Source: Verrucomicrobia subdivision 3 bacterium UBA7542
GTDB taxonomy: Bacteria; Verrucomicrobiota; Verrucomicrobiia; Limisphaerales; UBA11358
NCBI GenBank assembly: GCA_002479245.1
Contig: DLMG01000059.1
Location: forward strand, 1 to 44,682
Length of the DNA: 44,682 bases
Direction: 5' to 3'
Part shown: piece after piece, positions 1 to 8,735 of the stretch
Position numbering within the stretch: the first letter of the stretch is position 1
How the letters are laid out: every line of letters begins with the position of its first letter
Program-made: the position numbers and the translations under genes
Notes under the pieces: generated by a model
What the model saw: the letters and a program-made list of their open reading frames with translations, nothing else
Told to the model about the DNA's origin: nothing
Databases searched by the model: none

Positions 1-2678
1 TGCGGGGCAACGACGGCTGGCACCAACATATAGTAGTTTGCATTAAGGCCCGCCAGGCCAGTTTGCGCCTGTAACGTTTCCACTCCGCCCAGAGAAACCA
101 CCGCTAACTGGCCATTGGTATTCAACAATGGCACCCAGTGCCAGTTTCCCCAGCCGTTGGCGTTGGGATCGCTAAACGTGCCCAAAAGCATGGTCGTTTG
201 GGTTGGCGTCCCCACTCCGCTGGTCACCAAACTCAATGAATCCCCGGAATACGCTCCCCCTGATGCCAGCCGGCCATAGACATTATATGTATTCGTGGGG
301 AAGGTGCGAGTATAATTAAGCCATTCCCCTGGATTCCACCAACCCACGTTGAAGTCGCTAAAGATTGTTACTGTGACACCATTGGTAACATAAAACTTCT
401 GACGGAGGAAATCAGTGGCAACCTGCGTGCCAGCGAGCTCCGCCGGTCGGTATTGGAAGTTCTCGCCGCCAGCGGTGCCAGGCGTGGTCAAATCCTCGCC
501 AAAAATGGCTGCATTGTCCGAATTACCCGCGGGATAGAAGAAATAACTGTTCGTTGCGGTGTAACTACCAGCCGCATACGGAATAGTCCCGGTCGGAATC
601 GGGTTGTCAATAAACTGACCGCCATTGAAGTCGAAGTCTTCCGCTTCAAACATGTAGTTATTCTGGCTGAAGGTGTCAAAGGACTCCGTAATACTGTTGG
701 TCAGTCCGTAGGCGTCCTTGGCGTTTACGACCAGGGTCTGAATTTGATTTTTTAGCGGCACGGGAATACTCACATTCCAATTCGTGTTATTGCCAGTGAA
801 GGTTGCTGATGCAGGAACCCCGTTCAACAATATCTGAACATTGTTTGTCGCAATCGTGCTGCTGATAGAACTGACCGTGAAGGTTATGTTAGTACCAAGA
901 AATACATTCCCAAACGGAACAGCAATCGGTGTCTGAATAGCCGGAGGCAATCCACCGGAAGGGAGGGCAACAAACATGAAATCTATGAAGTTGTTATTGC
1001 CGCCACTGAGCAGTTGCAGGGTTTGTTGTCCCGGCGGCACACTCAGAACTATCACATTGCCGTTAATGTCCGTCAGCGGCACCCACGCATAATTTTGCCA
1101 GCCACCAGTAGCCGGGGTAATAAACACCCCGAGATTATTCGTCGCTTGCGTAGGCATGCCATACCCGTTGGTCAACAGGTTAAGGTATTCATAGCCCACG
1201 GCGCCAGCGCCGTCAGCCATGCGCGCGTACATCAGACAATTGCCCTGTGGATAAGGATTCCTGGTGTAATTCTCCCAATTGCCGGGATTGTTATAAGCTA
1301 AATTAAGCATGTTTGGCATACCTTGAGCCAAATATAGTGGCAACCGCGTATCGGTGGACACTTGCAAAGACACGTCACCATCCGTGCGGTACGATTGTGG
1401 GCCGCCGCCTAATCCCCCGGCACCACCACCCGTTGACAAGTCAACGCCCAAGATACCCGCCGTCCCAAAATAGCTATTAGTGGCAGGTGCGGTAGTGGGT
1501 ATCGGGTTTTGAATATACATACCGTTGCTGAAATCATATTCTTCGGCTGTAACGATATAAATGGGGCTGAAAGTATCAAATTTAACAGCACCACTGTTGG
1601 CGACCAAACCCGCACTATTGCTGACCGTTACGCTCATGGTATAAATTTGGTTCGGCGTCAGGGGGAAAGTGACATACCAATTCGTGGAAGTTCCAACCGT
1701 GCCGTTATTACTAAATTGCAGGCTCCCCGACTGGTTCACGCCATTCACCAGTAGCGTTACCCAATTGGTCGGGATGGTGGGAAGGGGATACCCGTTCGCT
1801 GAAGACGAAACAACATTAAAGCTAAAATTGTTGGAGGCGATATTGAAAAATTGCGAGCCGTTTGGAGAAAAACCGCTGATGTTCGCGGCAAGGGGGAACG
1901 AGCTCATGTTAGGTAGAAGTTGGAAACCATCGAAATCACCTTCAGAACTACTTGAACTGCCAAAGTTTATGACCAGAGTCCCGGTTCCGTCAGCCGCGAC
2001 TGAGGCAAACTCAACATAGTCGACTCCCTGGACGAGGTTGGTTTGTGTGCCGTTCCAAGTGGAGATCTGGGTGACGCCATTGACCGTGAAGTAACTCGCT
2101 CTCCCAGTACCCACATTCTGGTCACTCGCGCTATAAGCATACAGAGTGTAAGCCCCGTTAGGCGTAAGACCGGTGAGTGTGACGTTTCCGAAAGGACCTA
2201 AATAGGCGACGAGACAATGCGACATCAAGGCTGAGTATGGGGTCCATGGGCCGCCAGTCTGAGCCGTTTCGGCAGCTAAAGAAGCCCATGAAAATGCGCT
2301 GTGGTTGCCCCAGCCTTCGGCATTAGCACCATAGGTGCCACCGGGTGCCGACAAACTCAACGTAACCGGCGAAGCGCTGCCATCTGCATTAGTCAAGGCA
2401 AGTCCACTGGCACTGGCTGCCCCGCCTGTGGCTTCCGTGCCTGATGCTGATGCGTAGGTGAAGCCGCCCAAGTCATTCCAAAAGTCACCCGCTGAACCAA
2501 TCACCGCAGCGCCTGTCATCACAGTGCCAGGAGGTGTAGGAGTGACATCGGGGTTGTTGCCGGCGATGGCGCTGTTGTTACCGTCGTCAGTAAAATTAAC
2601 ATTGATTAATTGAGCCTGCACACTGGCCAAACCAGCGGCGCCAATTACGCTAAGAATTATCAACAGGTTTTTTTTCAT
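1..2678 (-). CDS. Large secreted modular protein, 3' end outside window (partial)
   Basis: The reading frame is open from an ATG at 2678 to the left edge (at least 892 residues) and runs out of the window. A signal peptide is clear (MKKNLLIILSV...ASVQA). Residues about 24-250 form a domain homologous to the whole mature part of the PEP-CTERM protein at 40151-40999, with shared stretches such as VTLSLSAP, VIGSAGD and FDGFQL. An Ig-like linker (about 253-370) follows, then a module starting AEEYDFSNG (about 372-570), a second Ig-like linker, and a second module starting EAEDFDFNGG (about 674-890). The two modules are repeats that resemble CBM6/CBM35-type sugar-binding folds (acidic EAEDFD start, later NPGEWLNYTR). 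Function is inferred to be polysaccharide or surface binding. No catalytic domain is visible in the part seen. The translation start is preceded by AAGAAAGTAAAAAAACCT, as in the 40151 gene. Confidence 0.8.
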   Translation of the reverse strand, partial: MKKNLLIILSVIGAAGLASVQAQLINVNFTDDGNNSAIAGNNPDVTPTPPGTVMTGAAVIGSAGDFWNDLGGFTYASASGTEATGGAASASGLALTNADGSASPVTLSLSAPGGTYGANAEGWGNHSAFSWASLAAETAQTGGPWTPYSALMSHCLVAYLGPFGNVTLTGLTPNGAYTLYAYSASDQNVGTGRASYFTVNGVTQISTWNGTQTNLVQGVDYVEFASVAADGTGTLVINFGSSSSSEGDFDGFQLLPNMSSFPLAANISGFSPNGSQFFNIASNNFSFNVVSSSANGYPLPTIPTNWVTLLVNGVNQSGSLQFSNNGTVGTSTNWYVTFPLTPNQIYTMSVTVSNSAGLVANSGAVKFDTFSPIYIVTAEEYDFSNGMYIQNPIPTTAPATNSYFGTAGILGVDLSTGGGAGGLGGGPQSYRTDGDVSLQVSTDTRLPLYLAQGMPNMLNLAYNNPGNWENYTRNPYPQGNCLMYARMADGAGAVGYEYLNLLTNGYGMPTQATNNLGVFITPATGGWQNYAWVPLTDINGNVIVLSVPPGQQTLQLLSGGNNNFIDFMFVALPSGGLPPAIQTPIAVPFGNVFLGTNITFTVSSISSTIATNNVQILLNGVPASATFTGNNTNWNVSIPVPLKNQIQTLVVNAKDAYGLTNSITESFDTFSQNNYMFEAEDFDFNGGQFIDNPIPTGTIPYAAGSYTATNSYFFYPAGNSDNAAIFGEDLTTPGTAGGENFQYRPAELAGTQVATDFLRQKFYVTNGVTVTIFSDFNVGWWNPGEWLNYTRTFPTNTYNVYGRLASGGAYSGDSLSLVTSGVGTPTQTTMLLGTFSDPNANGWGNWHWVPLLNTNGQLAVVSLGGVETLQAQTGLAGLNANYYMLVPAVVAP

Positions 2679-2916
2679 AGGTTTTTTTACTTTCTTTTTA
2701 CTTTCGTGTCTTGATGTTTTTGTTCATAACAAAGATCATGTTTATTGTTGATTATTAAGGGCAAACGTAGCCGCCAAAGCCAGTGCTACACGGATTGGCG
2801 AGGTTAAAAATGTTGTCAGGAACGAGCAGGTTTGGTAGGGTTTGGTTTTCATAATTTAAGCTTTGGGCATGCGTTTCAATTTGTAGAAACCTTACACGTT
2901 TCACTTGGCATTAACC

Positions 2917-2934
2917 ACCCCTCTTTGGAGGGGT
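2917..2934. repeat. Palindromic intergenic hairpin, copy 1
   Basis: A perfect 7-bp inverted repeat, ACCCCTC-tttg-GAGGGGT, lies between the divergent secreted-protein gene and the histidine kinase operon. The sequence AACCACCCCTCTTTGGAGGG is also present upstream of 7323. The rest of 2679-2988 is AT-rich leader sequence in which I see no gene. The hairpin could be an operator, an RNA structure or a dispersed repeat. Confidence 0.6.
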
Positions 2935-2988
2935 ATACCGGAACGGCAAAATTAGTTAACATTGGTTAACATTTGCTTGGACGCCACC

Positions 2989-5265
2989 ATGAACGCCGCC
3001 AATAACCACATGACGATCAAAATGATGCGGCAAATACGGAAGCCTTCCGCTTGGTGGTCGTTTGTTCTTTTTCTTTTATTTGTTTGCGGAAATTTGCCGG
3101 TGGTTGCGCGTGTGAATGACACGCTGACAAATGCCTCCGCCGTGTTAGCGCTCTCCGCCAAGGAGGCGGCGGCGGGCATCCCGATTTCTGTGAAAGGCGT
3201 TGTCACCGCCGCCGAAACCAACTGGAATGGAAAATTCTTCGTGCAGGATTCCAGCGGTGGCGTCTATGTGGAGAACATCAGCAACCAGCACCCCGTCCCC
3301 GGCGACGTGGTGGAAGTGTCCGGCATAAGTAATCCGGGCGGATACGCCCCCATCATCAGAAAGCCACATTGGAAAAAGCTGGGCACCGCGCCGCTGCCGG
3401 AAGCCAAGCCGGTTACCATCGAACGGTTAATGTCTGGAGTCGAAGACAGCCAGCGCATCGAGATTTCAGGCATCGTGAGAACCGCGCAATTGAGTGGGAA
3501 CCGGATTGGAATTGAACTGGTCTCCGGCGGATACCGTTTTCACGCCTATTTTCCCATCGCACCAAATGTTGAACTACAATCATTGGTCGGTGCGAAAGTT
3601 TTATTGCGAGGCACTGCGGCCGCGGCTTTCAACGGTTCCTTGCGACATTTTTTAACGGTTACTTTGTTTATCCCGCAGCCGGCTGATTTTATCATTGAAG
3701 AACCCGCGCCGGCCAATCCGTTTGATGATCCGCCGATTCCGCTTAACAGCATCGCCCAATATCGCAAGGATAATTCGCCCGGCAATCAGGTCCACGTCAA
3801 AGGGGTTGTCACTTATCAAAGGAAGTGTGAAGACTTGTTCCTTCAAGATGCGACCGGCGGATTGCAGGTCAAAAGCAAATTGGCCCAAGCCGTGGTTCCG
3901 GGTGAAGTGGTCGAAGCTGTGGGGTTTCCCGCCGTCGAAAATTTTCTGCCGGTTCTGGAAGACGCAGTGTTCCGCAAGGCGGCGGAACCACGATCCCATT
4001 TGGAACCGAAGACGGCAACCGTGGCTGAATTACAGAGAGGGCTGCACCACGCGGCCTTTGTCACCCTTCGAGGCCGGCTGATTGACCGGTTGGTGAGAGG
4101 AATCGGACAAAATGCGGATGGAACGGACATCCAAACCACCCTGGTGTTGCAAGCCACTAATTTCATTTTTGCCGCCGAAAAAGACACGTCCGAGCCGAAC
4201 ACGCTGCTGACGGCGATCCCCATCGGCAGTCTGGTTGAGGTCAGTGGCATTTGCCTCCTTGACAGCAGTGATGCCGGGAAAATCAAATCGTTCCGCCTGC
4301 TGCTTCCCACTTCGCACGCTGTCCGCGTTATTGAAAAGCCAGGCTGGCTGACACCGCAACATCTGTTGATGAGTCTGGTGGTTGTTTTTATTGTTCTGCT
4401 TATGGCGATCGGCTGGACCGGCATGGTCGCCAAGAAAAATTCCATTTTGAAATCATTGGTGCATGAAAAGGAAACCGCCCAAAAGGAACTGCAACAAGCC
4501 CACGATCAGCTTGAAGAACGGGTCAAGGAACGGACGGCACAACTGAAAGTTGAAATGACTGCTCGCAAAGAGTCCGAGCTTCAATTCCGTGCCGTCTTGA
4601 CGGAACGAACGCGCTTGGCCCAGGAATTACACGACACTTTGGAGCAGACCATGACCGGAATCGCCTTGCAACAGGACCTGGTGGCAAATCAGTTTGAAAA
4701 AAATCCCGACAGTGCCTCCCACCACCTGAAACTTGCGCGAAGCTTGATGCGGCGAAGCCAGGTGGACTTGCGCCATTCGGTCTGGGGATTGCGCAGCCGG
4801 GCCGAGGAGCAGTTCAACCTGACCAATGCGCTGATCACCAGCGGCCGGCAAATTACCGGCGACACCGGCATCCGCATCGAAGTTGAAATGGTTGGCGAGG
4901 CCAATCCATTGTCTGAAATCGTCGAGGAAAACCTGTTGCGCATCGGGCAGGAAGCCATCACCAATGTCGTCAAACATTCCGGCGCGGTTCTGGTGAAAAT
5001 TGAATTGCACTTCAGCCCGCAGAAAATCGTCTTGCAGATCAGGGACGATGGAAAAGGTTTTGACCCGGAAGCCTGTGCCGGCCCAAAAGACGGACATTTT
5101 GGATTGTTGGGCATCAGAGAAAGGACGGAACAGATGGGCGGCGAGGTTCTGATCACCAGTGCGCCGGGCATTGGCACGTCTGTTCGGGTTGAAATTCCGA
5201 CCAACGAATCAAACGGCGATCAGACTTTGCCACCGCCAATTGAAGACCATGAAGAAAGCGTCTAA
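2989..5265 (+). CDS. Membrane sensor histidine kinase with OB-like sensor repeats
   Basis: This is a two-component sensor that should autophosphorylate on His and pass phosphate to the regulator encoded next. From the ATG at 2989 the order is: an N-terminal hydrophobic segment (FVLFLLFVCG), a long extracytoplasmic region with at least two OB-fold-like repeats (ISVKGVVT...FFVQDSSGGVYVE and VHVKGVVT...LFLQDATGGLQVK), a membrane segment (LLMSLVVVFIVLLMAIGW), a coiled coil (LEERVKERTAQL), a HisKA_3 motif (LAQELHDTLEQT, His548), and a HATPase domain with N box EAITNVVKHSGA, DDGKGFD and GLLGIRER. That makes it NarX/LiaS class. A TTG at 2962 and an ATG at 3010 are alternative starts; no good ribosome binding site decides. 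It overlaps the next gene by 17 bp. The ligand is unknown; control of the neighbouring glycan genes is inferred. Confidence 0.88.
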   Translation: MNAANNHMTIKMMRQIRKPSAWWSFVLFLLFVCGNLPVVARVNDTLTNASAVLALSAKEAAAGIPISVKGVVTAAETNWNGKFFVQDSSGGVYVENISNQHPVPGDVVEVSGISNPGGYAPIIRKPHWKKLGTAPLPEAKPVTIERLMSGVEDSQRIEISGIVRTAQLSGNRIGIELVSGGYRFHAYFPIAPNVELQSLVGAKVLLRGTAAAAFNGSLRHFLTVTLFIPQPADFIIEEPAPANPFDDPPIPLNSIAQYRKDNSPGNQVHVKGVVTYQRKCEDLFLQDATGGLQVKSKLAQAVVPGEVVEAVGFPAVENFLPVLEDAVFRKAAEPRSHLEPKTATVAELQRGLHHAAFVTLRGRLIDRLVRGIGQNADGTDIQTTLVLQATNFIFAAEKDTSEPNTLLTAIPIGSLVEVSGICLLDSSDAGKIKSFRLLLPTSHAVRVIEKPGWLTPQHLLMSLVVVFIVLLMAIGWTGMVAKKNSILKSLVHEKETAQKELQQAHDQLEERVKERTAQLKVEMTARKESELQFRAVLTERTRLAQELHDTLEQTMTGIALQQDLVANQFEKNPDSASHHLKLARSLMRRSQVDLRHSVWGLRSRAEEQFNLTNALITSGRQITGDTGIRIEVEMVGEANPLSEIVEENLLRIGQEAITNVVKHSGAVLVKIELHFSPQKIVLQIRDDGKGFDPEACAGPKDGHFGLLGIRERTEQMGGEVLITSAPGIGTSVRVEIPTNESNGDQTLPPPIEDHEESV

Positions 5266-5878
5266 AATCCGAATCCTCGTCGCCGACGATCACTACGTCG
5301 TCCGCATGGGAGTCATTGCCATCATCAACAATGAGCCGGACATGGAAGTTGTGGCAGAAGCCGTCAACGGAAATCAGGCCATCGAACTGTTCAACAAATA
5401 CAAACCCGACCTTGTTTTACTGGATTCGCGGATGCCGCACAAAAGTGGCGTTCAAGCGGCTAAGGAAATCAGGGATCAACACGGCGCGGCCCGCATCCTG
5501 ATGCTGACGGCGTTTGATGGTGATGAAGACATTCACGAAGCGTTCGCCGCCGGGGCGCAGGGATATGTTTTGAAAAGTTCCACGGGAGAACAACTCGTTC
5601 CCGCCCTGCGCGCCGTGGCTGCGGGCAAAAGCTGGATTCCCGAGGAAGTGGCCGAACGGCTCGCCCGGCGCGAAGAATTTGAACCGCTGACCCCGCGGGA
5701 GTTGGAGGTGTTGCATGAGCTGGCCAAGGGGCTGGCCAATAAACAAATCGCCGATGTCATGGACATTTCACTACATACCACAAAGGAATATTTGAAAAGC
5801 ATTCTTACCAAGCTTCACGTGGCCGACCGGACGGAAGCGGTCACCGTGGCGATTCAGCGCGGATTGATTCACCTGTGA
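5249..5878 (+). CDS. NarL/LuxR-type response regulator
   Basis: The 209-residue protein has a receiver domain followed by a LuxR helix-turn-helix. The acidic pair is in VADDH near the N-terminus, the phospho-acceptor is Asp59 (LVLLDSRMP), and the switch lysine is in YVLKSS. The output domain reads LTPRELEVLHELAKG...NKQIADVMDISLHTTKEYL...LHVADRTEA, as in NarL/GerE proteins. The ATG at 5249 is chosen because family similarity begins at MKKASKIRILVADDH; a longer upstream frame is only the end of the kinase gene. The 17-bp overlap with the kinase implies translational coupling and a cognate pair. It converges on the broken GH5 gene 15 bp downstream. Targets are not known. Confidence 0.92.
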   Translation: MKKASKIRILVADDHYVVRMGVIAIINNEPDMEVVAEAVNGNQAIELFNKYKPDLVLLDSRMPHKSGVQAAKEIRDQHGAARILMLTAFDGDEDIHEAFAAGAQGYVLKSSTGEQLVPALRAVAAGKSWIPEEVAERLARREEFEPLTPRELEVLHELAKGLANKQIADVMDISLHTTKEYLKSILTKLHVADRTEAVTVAIQRGLIHL

Positions 5879-5893
5879 GCGGCGGCGGAAATT

Positions 5894-7046
5894 TCATACC
5901 TCAAAATTTCCGGGCAGCCAGCCGCGTTCCACACAATAACGGAAGTTCCATTCGGAAGCATGCTGGAGCTTGTAACTCCAAAAAAACCAACCGCGGGTTC
6001 CCTCGTAATTCAAAAGTTGCGTGTCGGCGTAGGCCCGTTTGACTGATGCAATCTGGAGCGGCGACAGCCCATGCATCGCCTTTTCCGGCAATGACAGCGA
6101 CCATTCGCCGACAATCGTAGGCAGTTCCTCGCGTTGCATCTCGTCGAGCGCCTCCTTGCGGTTGATGGAGAACTCAAGCTGTTCCTGCGCGGTGCGGACC
6201 TTGTCTTTTTCGTTGAAACATTGATAGAGATGCGTGTCCAAAATTACGTTGGTGAACGCCGGTTCCTGCATGAATTTTTCCAGGCGAAGGGGCGGAATGA
6301 ATCGTGAAAGACAATGGCGACGTCTGGATCAAGATATTTGTGAAGACGCGCGTAGGCATCCTGATAAAATTGCTGAAGAATTTCCAGCGGCACTTTGTCG
6401 CGTGGTTCATTCAACAATTCAATCCCGAAAAGCGCCGGATGTTTTCCGTGTTTTTGCGCGAAACTTTCCAGGACGCGCAAGGTTTCCTGGATGTTTTGCG
6501 GATCCTTCGGCCAGTTGATTGGCCCGCTCCGCCCGCTGTGGTCCCAGCCGTTTTGACTGCCAGGCGCGCCGTGCAAATCCAAAAGCAATTTCAAGCCATT
6601 GCGCTGCGCCTGCTCCAGGGCGAAATCTATGAATTGAGCCGATGCAACAAACGGCTTCGGCGCTTCCAACGCCCAATAACCCACCGGCAGACGAACGGCA
6701 TTGAGACCGCAATCCTTGATCCAGCGAAAATCTTCGGCGGTGATAAAAGTTTCACGATGACGGTCCAGCCGGTTCCTGGCCCGATCTCCCAAGGCAAGAC
6801 AAAGGCTGTATTCATCCGGCGCATCGGTGTCGCGATAAATGTCCGGCACCATCCATTTTTCAAGGACGAGCCACGCGCCCAAATTCACGCCGCGCGGTTT
6901 TGAAAAACCGGGTTGCCGGGTCGGGCCGGCCTTTCAGACGCGCGCCAATCGGAGGCTTTTTGGGCGAAAGCGGGTCCAGACATTTTGACGGCCGCCAGAG
7001 TCACGGCGCCACCCAAAGTTTTTTTAAGAAAATCTCTCCGGTGCAT
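5894..7046 (-). pseudogene. GH5 exo-beta-1,3-glucanase-like gene, two frameshifts
   Basis: Reading right to left, an ATG at 7046 starts a twin-arginine-like signal (MHRRDFLKKTLGGAVTLAA...GPAFA) that is in frame only to about 6905. The frame must shift there to give GFSKPRGVNLGAWLVLEKWM. This second frame carries GH5 landmarks: NAVRLPVGYWAL, LLLDLHGAPGSQNG and ELLNEPRDKV with the NEP acid/base Glu. Around 6270-6285 a second shift is needed to join FHDSFRP to RLEKFMQEPAFTNVILDTHLYQ. After that the frame runs to the stop through IVGEWSLSL (nucleophile Glu) and WFFWSYKLQ. The organisation matches fungal/bacterial Exg1-type exo-beta-1,3-glucanases. Either the gene is decaying or the assembly has two single-base errors; the otherwise intact active site makes error or very recent decay plausible. 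Confidence 0.75.
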
Positions 7047-7262
7047 AGTTTTAATTAAGTTTGGAATTGGGTGTCAGTCGATCAAACCAAAGCCGAAGGG
7101 GAACAGCGGTTTTTCGGGTGGCGCAACGAGCGTCAAAACCAAAGCCCAAGGCAAACATCAAAACACAGCCCCAAAGAGGCAAGACAAGTCTTGAGCGGGA
7201 GGACAATCCAGATTAAAACATATTTATTGCAGTAATTGAGCAAATCCGTCAGCCGTCAACCA

Positions 7263-7278
7263 CCCCTCTTTGGAGGGG
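7263..7278. repeat. Palindromic intergenic hairpin, copy 2
   Basis: CCCCTC-tttg-GAGGGG lies about 45 bp upstream of the truncated GH5 start at 7323, flanked by GTCAACCA and GATGACG. The flanks are themselves partly complementary (GTCA/TGAC). The rest of 7047-7322 shows no gene that I can support. Confidence 0.6.
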
Positions 7279-7322
7279 GATGACGCTGATGCAACTCTGT
7301 GGGATATTAGACAGACGCCAAC

Positions 7323-7739
7323 ATGAATCGCCATTATTGTGATGAAGTCTGCTTGACTACAGGCGATTTACCCGTTGTCATTGGTTCGCCACCCTCCCAA
7401 TATCCGGGCAATTTGTTTCGGCGAATTTCCATTTTTTTGAGCGCGCAATTTTTCTGCGCGCTGGTTTCAATTGGGGCCAGTCTTCTCCTTTTCTCTTCGC
7501 GGGCGGGTTATCTGCATGCCCAGGGTGTGACCAGTCTGGATAACAACAATCAACCAATCATTTTGCGCGGGGTGAATCTTGGTTCATGGCTCCGGCTGGA
7601 GTTTTACATGATGGGCAATCCCAGCCTGCCTAATTATGCAAACGCTGGCACGGGCACGGTAATTACCTCGAACAACTCGTCGCGTGCAATCATCCAGCCG
7701 GGCGACCGGAACATGTTTTTCCAATTGGGGGCTCCCTGA
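7323..7739 (+). pseudogene. N-terminal fragment of a GH5 glucanase
   Basis: A 138-residue frame carries a hydrophobic leader (LFRRISIFLSAQFFCALVSIGASLLLF, about residues 31-60) and then QPIILRGVNLGSWLRLEFYM, the N-terminal strand of Exg1-type GH5 enzymes. It stops after about 60 residues of mature protein (MFFQLGAP), so it lacks the whole catalytic barrel including both glutamates. It is a remnant and could not be an active enzyme. The GH18 gene starts 41 bp downstream, where the rest of the GH5 gene would have been, so a deletion probably joined the two. The promoter of the lost gene may now drive the downstream genes. Confidence 0.7.
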
Positions 7740-7780
7740 AATAACAACCTGGTTGCGCTTTCACATACCAAACTTTCACC

Positions 7781-8731
7781 ATGAACCTTCTCACCTCTAT
7801 TATCCTGCTGGGCTCCGTCATCACCGCGTTCAGTGCCGGCTGGCCTTCAAGGGTTTTTGCGCCATACATGTATATCGGAGCCGATGACAATTTCCAGATT
7901 ACGCAGTGCGCCGACGCCTGCGGCCAGAAATTTTACACCCTTGCCTTCATCATCGCGGACAAACAGAACAATCCCGCGTGGGACGGACGGATTCCGATGG
8001 ACAAAAATCTTTATGCCGATCAAATCAATGCAATTCGCAGCCGCGGCGGCGATGTGATTGTCTCCTTTGGCGGCGCGGGGGGAACGGAGCTGGCCATCGC
8101 CGAAACGAACACGGCGGCGCTGGAAGCGAAATATCAGTCAGTCATTGACCGTTACCGATTGACGTGGCTGGATTTCGACATTGAAGGTGGCGCTTTGTCC
8201 AAAACGGATGTCAACGATCGGCGCAATGCCGTGCTCGCCAGACTCCAAACGAAAAATCCAGGACTGATCATATCTTACACGCTGCCGGTTGATCCCAAGG
8301 GCATCCCTGATGACGCGCGAAAACTTCTCGCCGACGCCCGGTCGAAGGGCGTGAAGGTCCATTCCGCCAATGTGATGACGATGGATTTTGGCGCGCACTT
8401 TTCCCAGGGTAAAAAGATGAGCGACGTTTCCATCGCCAGCGCGCTCAAGGCGTGCGAACAGTGTGAAAAAATTGACCCGGCGATTCAGGTCGGCCTTACG
8501 CCGATGATCGGCCAGAACGACGAACGCAGTGAAATTTTCACGCAGGACGATGCGAAGGCGCTGAAGGAATGGGCGCAAGCGCAGCCGTGGGTTTGCAGCC
8601 TTTCATTTTGGGCCAGCAATCGTGATGCTGGCAGGGACGGCAAGGAAAAAAACGGCAATGATACCAGCGGCATCAAGCAGAAGCCCTGGGACTTCACCCT
8701 AATTTTCAAATCGTTCACGACCGAGCGCTGA
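7781..8731 (+). CDS. Secreted GH18 chitinase-like protein
   Basis: The 316-residue protein has a short signal peptide (MNLLTSIILLGSVITAFSAG) and one GH18 barrel. Early strands read FAPYMYIGAD and FYTLAFIIADK; a glycine-rich strand reads VIVSFGGAGG. The catalytic strand is LTWLDFDIEGG with Asp131, Asp133 and the proton donor Glu135. The first Asp of the usual DxxDxDxE motif is Thr here, as in some ChiD-like bacterial GH18 proteins. The VMTMDFG strand follows. By family it would hydrolyse beta-1,4-GlcNAc linkages in chitin or chito-oligomers. It lacks a visible chitin-binding module. The next gene starts 4 bp after its stop, so the two are probably co-transcribed. Confidence 0.85.
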   Translation: MNLLTSIILLGSVITAFSAGWPSRVFAPYMYIGADDNFQITQCADACGQKFYTLAFIIADKQNNPAWDGRIPMDKNLYADQINAIRSRGGDVIVSFGGAGGTELAIAETNTAALEAKYQSVIDRYRLTWLDFDIEGGALSKTDVNDRRNAVLARLQTKNPGLIISYTLPVDPKGIPDDARKLLADARSKGVKVHSANVMTMDFGAHFSQGKKMSDVSIASALKACEQCEKIDPAIQVGLTPMIGQNDERSEIFTQDDAKALKEWAQAQPWVCSLSFWASNRDAGRDGKEKNGNDTSGIKQKPWDFTLIFKSFTTER

Positions 8732-8735
8732 CATC

